This document shows, one piece after another, positions 60,306 through 64,000 of a DNA stretch of 64,000 bases. A model generated the notes under the pieces. That model was not told the origin of the DNA and did not search any database. It saw nothing but the letters and a program-made list of their open reading frames with translations. Every line of letters starts with the position of its first letter. The first letter of the stretch is position 1. The stretch is from Nocardia wallacei (GTDB lineage Bacteria > Actinomycetota > Actinomycetes > Mycobacteriales > Mycobacteriaceae). The translations under genes and the position numbers were made by a program. The DNA lies in assembly GCF_029868745.1 (NCBI RefSeq), contig NZ_JARWOP010000137.1:1-64000 (forward strand), written 5' to 3'.

Positions 60306-62246
60306 ATGCCTGAAGTCGAACGGCACAAGTACGACGTCGTCGTGATCGGTGCCGGCGGCGCCGGCCTGCGCGCGGTGATCGAGGCGCGTGAGCACGGTCT
60401 GTCGGTGGCGGTGGTGTGCAAGTCGCTGTTCGGCAAGGCACACACCGTGATGGCCGAGGGCGGCTGCGCGGCGTCCATGGGCAACGCCAACGAGAAGGAC
60501 AACTGGCAGACGCACTTCAAGGACACGATGCGCGGCGGCAAGTTCCTCAACAACTGGCGCATGGCCGAACTGCACGCCCAGGAGGCTCCCGACCGGGTGT
60601 GGGAACTGGAAACCTATGGGGCGCTGTTCGATCGGACCGCGGACGGGCGAATCAGCCAGCGCAACTTCGGCGGCCACACCTATCCCCGGCTCGCGCACGT
60701 CGGCGACCGCACCGGTCTCGAGATCATCCGCACCATGCAGCAGAAGATCGTCTCGCTGCAGCAGGAGGATTTCAAGGCGACCGGCGACTACGAGTCGCGG
60801 ATCAAGGTGTTCGCCGAGTGCACCATCACCGACCTGCTCAAGGACGGCGACCGGATCTCCGGCGCCTTCGGCTACTGGCGGGAATCGGGCCGGTTCATCC
60901 TGTTCGAGACGCCCGCGGTGGTGCTGGCGACGGGCGGAATCGGCAAGTCGTACAAGGTGACCTCGAATTCCTGGGAGTACACCGGCGACGGCCACGCGCT
61001 GGCGCTGCGGGCCGGGGCGACGCTGATCAACATGGAGTTCCTGCAGTTCCATCCGACCGGCATGGTCTGGCCGCCGAGCGTGAAGGGCATCCTGGTCACC
61101 GAGGGCGTGCGCGGCGACGGCGGGGTGCTGAAGAACACCGAGGGCAAGCGCTTCATGTTCGACTACATCCCCGGAGTGTTCAAGGGGCAGTATGCCGAAA
61201 CCGAAGAAGAAGCCGATCAATGGTTGCGCGACAACGATTCCGCGCGCCGCACCCCCGATCTGCTGCCCCGTGACGAAGTGGCCCGGGCCATCAACGAAGA
61301 GGTGAAGGCCGGGCGCGGGACCCCGCACGGCGGCGTCTATCTCGACATCGCCTCGCGCCTGCCCGCCGCGGAGATCATGAAGCGGCTGCCGTCCATGCAC
61401 CACCAGTTCAAGGAGCTGGCGGACGTGGACATCACGAAGGAACCGATGGAGGTCGGGCCGACCTGCCATTACGTGATGGGCGGGATCGAGGTCGACCCGG
61501 ACACCGGCGCCGCGACCGTCCCGGGCCTGTTCGCCGCGGGCGAGTGTTCCGGCGGCATGCACGGCTCCAACCGGCTCGGCGGCAACTCGCTGTCGGACCT
61601 GCTGGTCTTCGGCCGCCGGGCCGGGCTGGGCGCTGCCAGTTACGTCGAACAGCTCGGCGGCGAACGTCCGGCCGTCACCGACGGCGACCTGGCCGACGCC
61701 GCGAAAACCGCACTGGCGCCGTTCGATCCGCCGGGCACCGGCGCGGGCGAGAACCCGTACACCCTGCACACCGACATGCAGCAGGCGATGAACGACCTGG
61801 TCGGCATCATCCGCAAGGAGCACGAACTGCGGGAGGCGATCGAGAAGCTCGGTCAACTGCGCGAGCGCTTCGACAGCGTCACCGTGGAGGGCCACCGGCA
61901 GTTCAACCCGGGCTGGCATCTGGCCCTGGATCTGCGGAACATGTTGCTGGTCAGCGAATGTGTCGCGCAGGCGGCGCTGCTGCGCACCGAGAGCCGCGGC
62001 GGACACACCCGCGACGACCACCCGCAGATGGACCCGGCCTGGCGGCACCGGCTGCTGGTGTGCCGGGTGGACCCGGACGAGGCCGACCGGACCGTGCCCG
62101 CGGTGACGGTGACACCGGCGGACCAGGAACCGATGCGCGACGACCTGCTCGCCCTGTTCGACCTGAACGAGCTCGAAAAGTATTACACCTCGGAGGAACT
62201 CGCCGCCCATCCCGCGGCCACCGCCTCCGCGAAAGGGGATGCGTAG
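60306..62246 (+). CDS. sdhA: Succinate dehydrogenase/fumarate reductase flavoprotein subunit
   Basis: 646 aa, the same length as the Sdh1 flavoprotein Rv0248c as I recall it. Oxidises succinate to fumarate. Seen: VVVIGAGGAGLRAVIEARE (FAD Rossmann), RNFGGHTYPR with the His for covalent FAD, LATGGIGKSYKVTSNSWEYTGDG, LQFHPTGMVWP, TEGVRGDGGVLKN, CHYVMGGIEVD, GECSGGMHGSNRLGGNSLSDLLVFGRRAG. ATG 60306 after CCAGGAG. Two bases before sdhB. Confidence 0.96.
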   Translation: MPEVERHKYDVVVIGAGGAGLRAVIEAREHGLSVAVVCKSLFGKAHTVMAEGGCAASMGNANEKDNWQTHFKDTMRGGKFLNNWRMAELHAQEAPDRVWELETYGALFDRTADGRISQRNFGGHTYPRLAHVGDRTGLEIIRTMQQKIVSLQQEDFKATGDYESRIKVFAECTITDLLKDGDRISGAFGYWRESGRFILFETPAVVLATGGIGKSYKVTSNSWEYTGDGHALALRAGATLINMEFLQFHPTGMVWPPSVKGILVTEGVRGDGGVLKNTEGKRFMFDYIPGVFKGQYAETEEEADQWLRDNDSARRTPDLLPRDEVARAINEEVKAGRGTPHGGVYLDIASRLPAAEIMKRLPSMHHQFKELADVDITKEPMEVGPTCHYVMGGIEVDPDTGAATVPGLFAAGECSGGMHGSNRLGGNSLSDLLVFGRRAGLGAASYVEQLGGERPAVTDGDLADAAKTALAPFDPPGTGAGENPYTLHTDMQQAMNDLVGIIRKEHELREAIEKLGQLRERFDSVTVEGHRQFNPGWHLALDLRNMLLVSECVAQAALLRTESRGGHTRDDHPQMDPAWRHRLLVCRVDPDEADRTVPAVTVTPADQEPMRDDLLALFDLNELEKYYTSEELAAHPAATASAKGDA

Positions 62247-62248
62247 CA

Positions 62249-62995
62249 ATGGGTTACGACGCCCGGTTCCGAGTATGGCGCGGCGACACCGAGGGTGGCG
62301 AGCTGCAGGACTTCACCGTCGAGGTGAACGAGGGCGAGGTCGTGCTCGACATCGTCCACCGCTTGCAGGCCACCCAGGCGCCCGATCTGGCGGTGCGGTG
62401 GAACTGCAAGGCGGGCAAGTGCGGTTCGTGTTCGGCGGAGGTCAACGGCCGTCCGCGGCTGCTGTGCATGACGCGGATGTCGACCTTCGACACCGACGAG
62501 GTGATCACGGTGACCCCGCTGCGCACCTTCCCCGTGATCCGCGATCTGGTGACGGATGTGTCGCTGAACTATCGGAAGGCGCGCGAGATCCCGTCCTTCA
62601 CGCCGCCGGACGACCTGAAGCCGGGCGAGTACCGCATGCAGCAGCGCGACGTGGAACGCTCGCAGGAGTTCCGCAAGTGCATCGAATGTTTCCTGTGTCA
62701 GAACACCTGTCACGTGGTGCGCGATCACGAGGAGAACAAGGAGGCCTTCGCCGGCCCTCGTTATCTGATGCGCATCGCGGAGCTGGAAATGCATCCGCTG
62801 GACGTGGCCGACCGCCGGGATATGGCGCAGGACGAATTCGGCCTCGGTTACTGCAATATCACCAAGTGCTGCACCGAGGTGTGCCCCGAGCACATCAAGA
62901 TCACCGACAACGCGCTGATCCCGATGAAGGAACGCGTGGCGGATCGGAAATACGATCCGATCGTCTGGCTGGGTAACAAACTGTTCCGTCGTTAG
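62249..62995 (+). CDS. sdhB: Succinate dehydrogenase iron-sulphur subunit
   Basis: 248 aa. [2Fe-2S] ligands in WNCKAGKCGSCSAEV and RLLC; [4Fe-4S] and [3Fe-4S] ligands in CIECFLCQNTC and YCNITKCCTEVCPEHI. Carries electrons from FAD to quinone. ATG 62249 two bases after the sdhA stop; a hairpin follows the stop. Confidence 0.96.
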   Translation: MGYDARFRVWRGDTEGGELQDFTVEVNEGEVVLDIVHRLQATQAPDLAVRWNCKAGKCGSCSAEVNGRPRLLCMTRMSTFDTDEVITVTPLRTFPVIRDLVTDVSLNYRKAREIPSFTPPDDLKPGEYRMQQRDVERSQEFRKCIECFLCQNTCHVVRDHEENKEAFAGPRYLMRIAELEMHPLDVADRRDMAQDEFGLGYCNITKCCTEVCPEHIKITDNALIPMKERVADRKYDPIVWLGNKLFRR

Positions 62996-63021
62996 GCCAC
63001 ACGGCCTTTCGGGGAACGAAA

Positions 63022-63049
63022 CGCCCGGGCTCGATCGGGGGCCCGGGCG
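63022..63049 (+). terminator. Terminator-like hairpin after sdhB
   Basis: Nine-base perfect stem CGCCCGGGC (63022-63030) and GCCCGGGCG (63041-63049) with a 10-base loop, 26 bases after the sdhB stop. No U tract. Confidence 0.6.
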
Positions 63050-63070
63050 GCCGGAACGGCGGCGCGAGCG

Positions 63071-63268
63071 TCAGAGTTGGGTCACCACGCCGATGGCGAC
63101 CACCGCGACCAGCAATCCGACCAATAACGCCGACAGCACGGCCCCGGTCAACATGTACACACCCACCGCGGATACCACGAACAGCATCCCTACGATCAGG
63201 CGTTCCACCCAGTCGCCGGGGAGCGGTTTGCGGTACCGGGAAGAGGTGTTCCTGAGCCCACGGTCCAC
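63071..63268 (-). CDS. Small two-helix membrane protein, function unknown
   Basis: 65 aa. A polar N-terminus (RYRKPLPGDWVERL) precedes two hydrophobic helices (IVGMLFVVSAVGVYMLTG and LSALLVGLLVAVVAIGVV). No recognised family. The GTG start at 63268 has no clear ribosome site, so the start is uncertain. Convergent with sdhB. Confidence 0.5.
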   Translation of the reverse strand: MDRGLRNTSSRYRKPLPGDWVERLIVGMLFVVSAVGVYMLTGAVLSALLVGLLVAVVAIGVVTQL

Positions 63269-63434
63269 AAAATGTCGGATACCCGTTCATTGCGCGGGCA
63301 AACATTCATTCGTTGCACAACGGCCGCCGATTCGTGATCATCTTCGCGCTGCTCACACGCGGTGGAATCGGCGCGGCCGGACAATGCGGAGCGGGCCGTC
63401 ACCGGCACTCGGCAACGACCCGCCCGAGAGATGG

Positions 63435-63641
63435 TCAGGCGCGGCCGATTCCGCTGCCGCGCACGCCGTCGACGAATCCGGCCCACTCGTCGGAACCGAA
63501 GATCAACGCCGGACCGCCGGGATTCTTGCTGTCCCGGACGCCGACGCGCCCGTCGGCCAGGAACGCGACCTCGACGCACTCCTTGCCCGCGCCGCTACGG
63601 CTGCTCTTGAACCATCGGGCGCCGACCAACTCACTGCTCAT
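63435..63641 (-). CDS. DUF397 domain-containing protein
   Basis: 68 aa. Typical DUF397: WFKSSRSGAGKECVEVAFL, GVRDSKNPGGPALIFGSDEWAGFVDGVR. In actinobacteria these small proteins are encoded next to XRE/DUF5753 regulators and act with them (Scr1/Scr2- or AbaA-like pairs affecting differentiation and secondary metabolism). ATG at 63641. The partner gene lies directly upstream on the same strand. Confidence 0.9.
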   Translation of the reverse strand: MSSELVGARWFKSSRSGAGKECVEVAFLADGRVGVRDSKNPGGPALIFGSDEWAGFVDGVRGSGIGRA

Positions 63642-63692
63642 CCTGCGTCCTTTCCGAGCGGGGGCGTGTTCGCGCACACTGCCCTCGACCAC

Positions 63693-64000
63693 TCATGCCG
63701 TGTAATCCTTCGCGACCTGCCGCAGCAGGTGCCTACTCGCGGGAACGTCCAGCGCGCAACGCAACAGGCTCTCGTGCGCCCGTCGATACCGCCGCACGTC
63801 ACCTTGTCTCTCGAGATACAGATCTCCGGTGAAGCCCTCCACGTACACCACGGGCGGCTCCACCGGCTGCCCCTTGCTGTCGGTTCCGAATTCGAGGATC
63901 ACGAACGGGCCGGTCGAAAGACCCAGGGGGACACCGGCCGCGAAGGGCAGGATGCGCAGCGTGACATTTTCCCTGGTACTCAGGTCGGCCAGGTGCCGTA
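63693..64000 (-). CDS. XRE-family regulator, DUF5753 C-terminal part (5' end outside window)
   Basis: The frame is open to the right edge of the window. Readable residues include HLADLSTRENVTLRILPFA, AGVPLGLSTGPFVILEFG, PPVVYVEGFTGDLYLE and a C-terminal RRAHESLLRCALD, all typical of the DUF5753 ligand domain. The helix-turn-helix would be beyond base 64000. Precedes the DUF397 gene by 51 bases. Confidence 0.88.
   Translation of the reverse strand, partial: RHLADLSTRENVTLRILPFAAGVPLGLSTGPFVILEFGTDSKGQPVEPPVVYVEGFTGDLYLERQGDVRRYRRAHESLLRCALDVPASRHLLRQVAKDYTA

Noticed and set aside
59637-62249. An 870-codon open frame on the minus strand opposite sdhC and sdhA
   Set aside because: Mirror of the sdh genes' codon bias; composition is His/Gln/Gly/Arg-rich with no domain.

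Overview
The window is high-GC actinobacterial DNA, most likely from Nocardia or a close mycolic-acid-producing relative. The evidence is the gene order ponA - GT87 - rpsF - ssb - rpsR - rplI - dnaB, which is the arrangement around Rv0050-Rv0058 of Mycobacterium tuberculosis near oriC; FadD5-, FadE10- and Sdh1-like proteins (Rv0247c-Rv0249c type); GTG starts; and a DUF397 plus XRE/DUF5753 pair. Family assignments are from recognition of motifs and remembered family members; no search was run.

Layout. 1-4271: class A penicillin-binding protein (5' end outside the window) and a GT87 membrane glycosyltransferase. 4327-8169: an accessory insert (PEP-mutase-like lyase, Old Yellow Enzyme with divergent MerR, EamA exporter with divergent ABATE/CGNR regulator). 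8170-9558: a second GT87 paralogue. 9673-11501: rpsF-ssb-rpsR-rplI with a leader able to mask the rpsF Shine-Dalgarno site and a terminator-like hairpin. 11502-12116: a long non-coding stretch with DnaA-box-like sequences. 12117-16022: dnaB interrupted by two inteins, one of which looks like a class 3 intein placed in the P-loop. 16086-19578: a two-gene AAA ATPase/subtilase locus matching the IetAS antiphage type, followed by short repeats that look like insertion-sequence debris.

19844-29106 is an accessory zone with many eroded genes: an ECF42-type sigma factor (frameshifted at its 3' end) with its DGPF partner, a haloalkane dehalogenase with divergent WYL regulator, an MFS exporter/SGNH hydrolase operon, a lipoprotein hydrolase, a TetR gene and an esterase gene both decapitated at one deletion junction, a frameshifted HSL-type esterase and an AraC remnant. 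29127-44077 holds ordinary metabolic genes (VOC, DUF2332, NUDIX, AhpD-like pair, methyltransferase, PYROXD2-like oxidoreductase, LysR, SGNH esterase, a coupled 2OG-oxygenase/SDR pair, a large UPF0104 membrane protein with a degenerate kinase-like segment, a FadD5-like ligase and a nitronate monooxygenase).

44091-58955: an MBL hydrolase; a freestanding acyltransferase-ketoreductase protein whose catalytic residues are missing in both domains; an S4 RNA-binding protein; an NlpC/P60 cell-wall hydrolase under a ydaO-type c-di-AMP riboswitch; an AAA ATPase; a receptor Ser/Thr kinase with a peptidoglycan-binding-like ectodomain; epoxide hydrolase; FadE10-like dehydrogenase; a hydrolase; and a thiolase that has lost all its catalytic residues. 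59380-62995: a short leader ORF overlapping sdhC, then sdhA and sdhB. The window ends with a small membrane protein, DUF397 and the 3' part of an XRE/DUF5753 regulator.

Recurring themes are cell-wall growth (PBP, NlpC/P60, kinase, GT87 enzymes), lipid oxidation feeding succinate dehydrogenase, and three pseudoenzymes (AT-KR, thiolase, isochorismatase) that keep the fold but not the chemistry.
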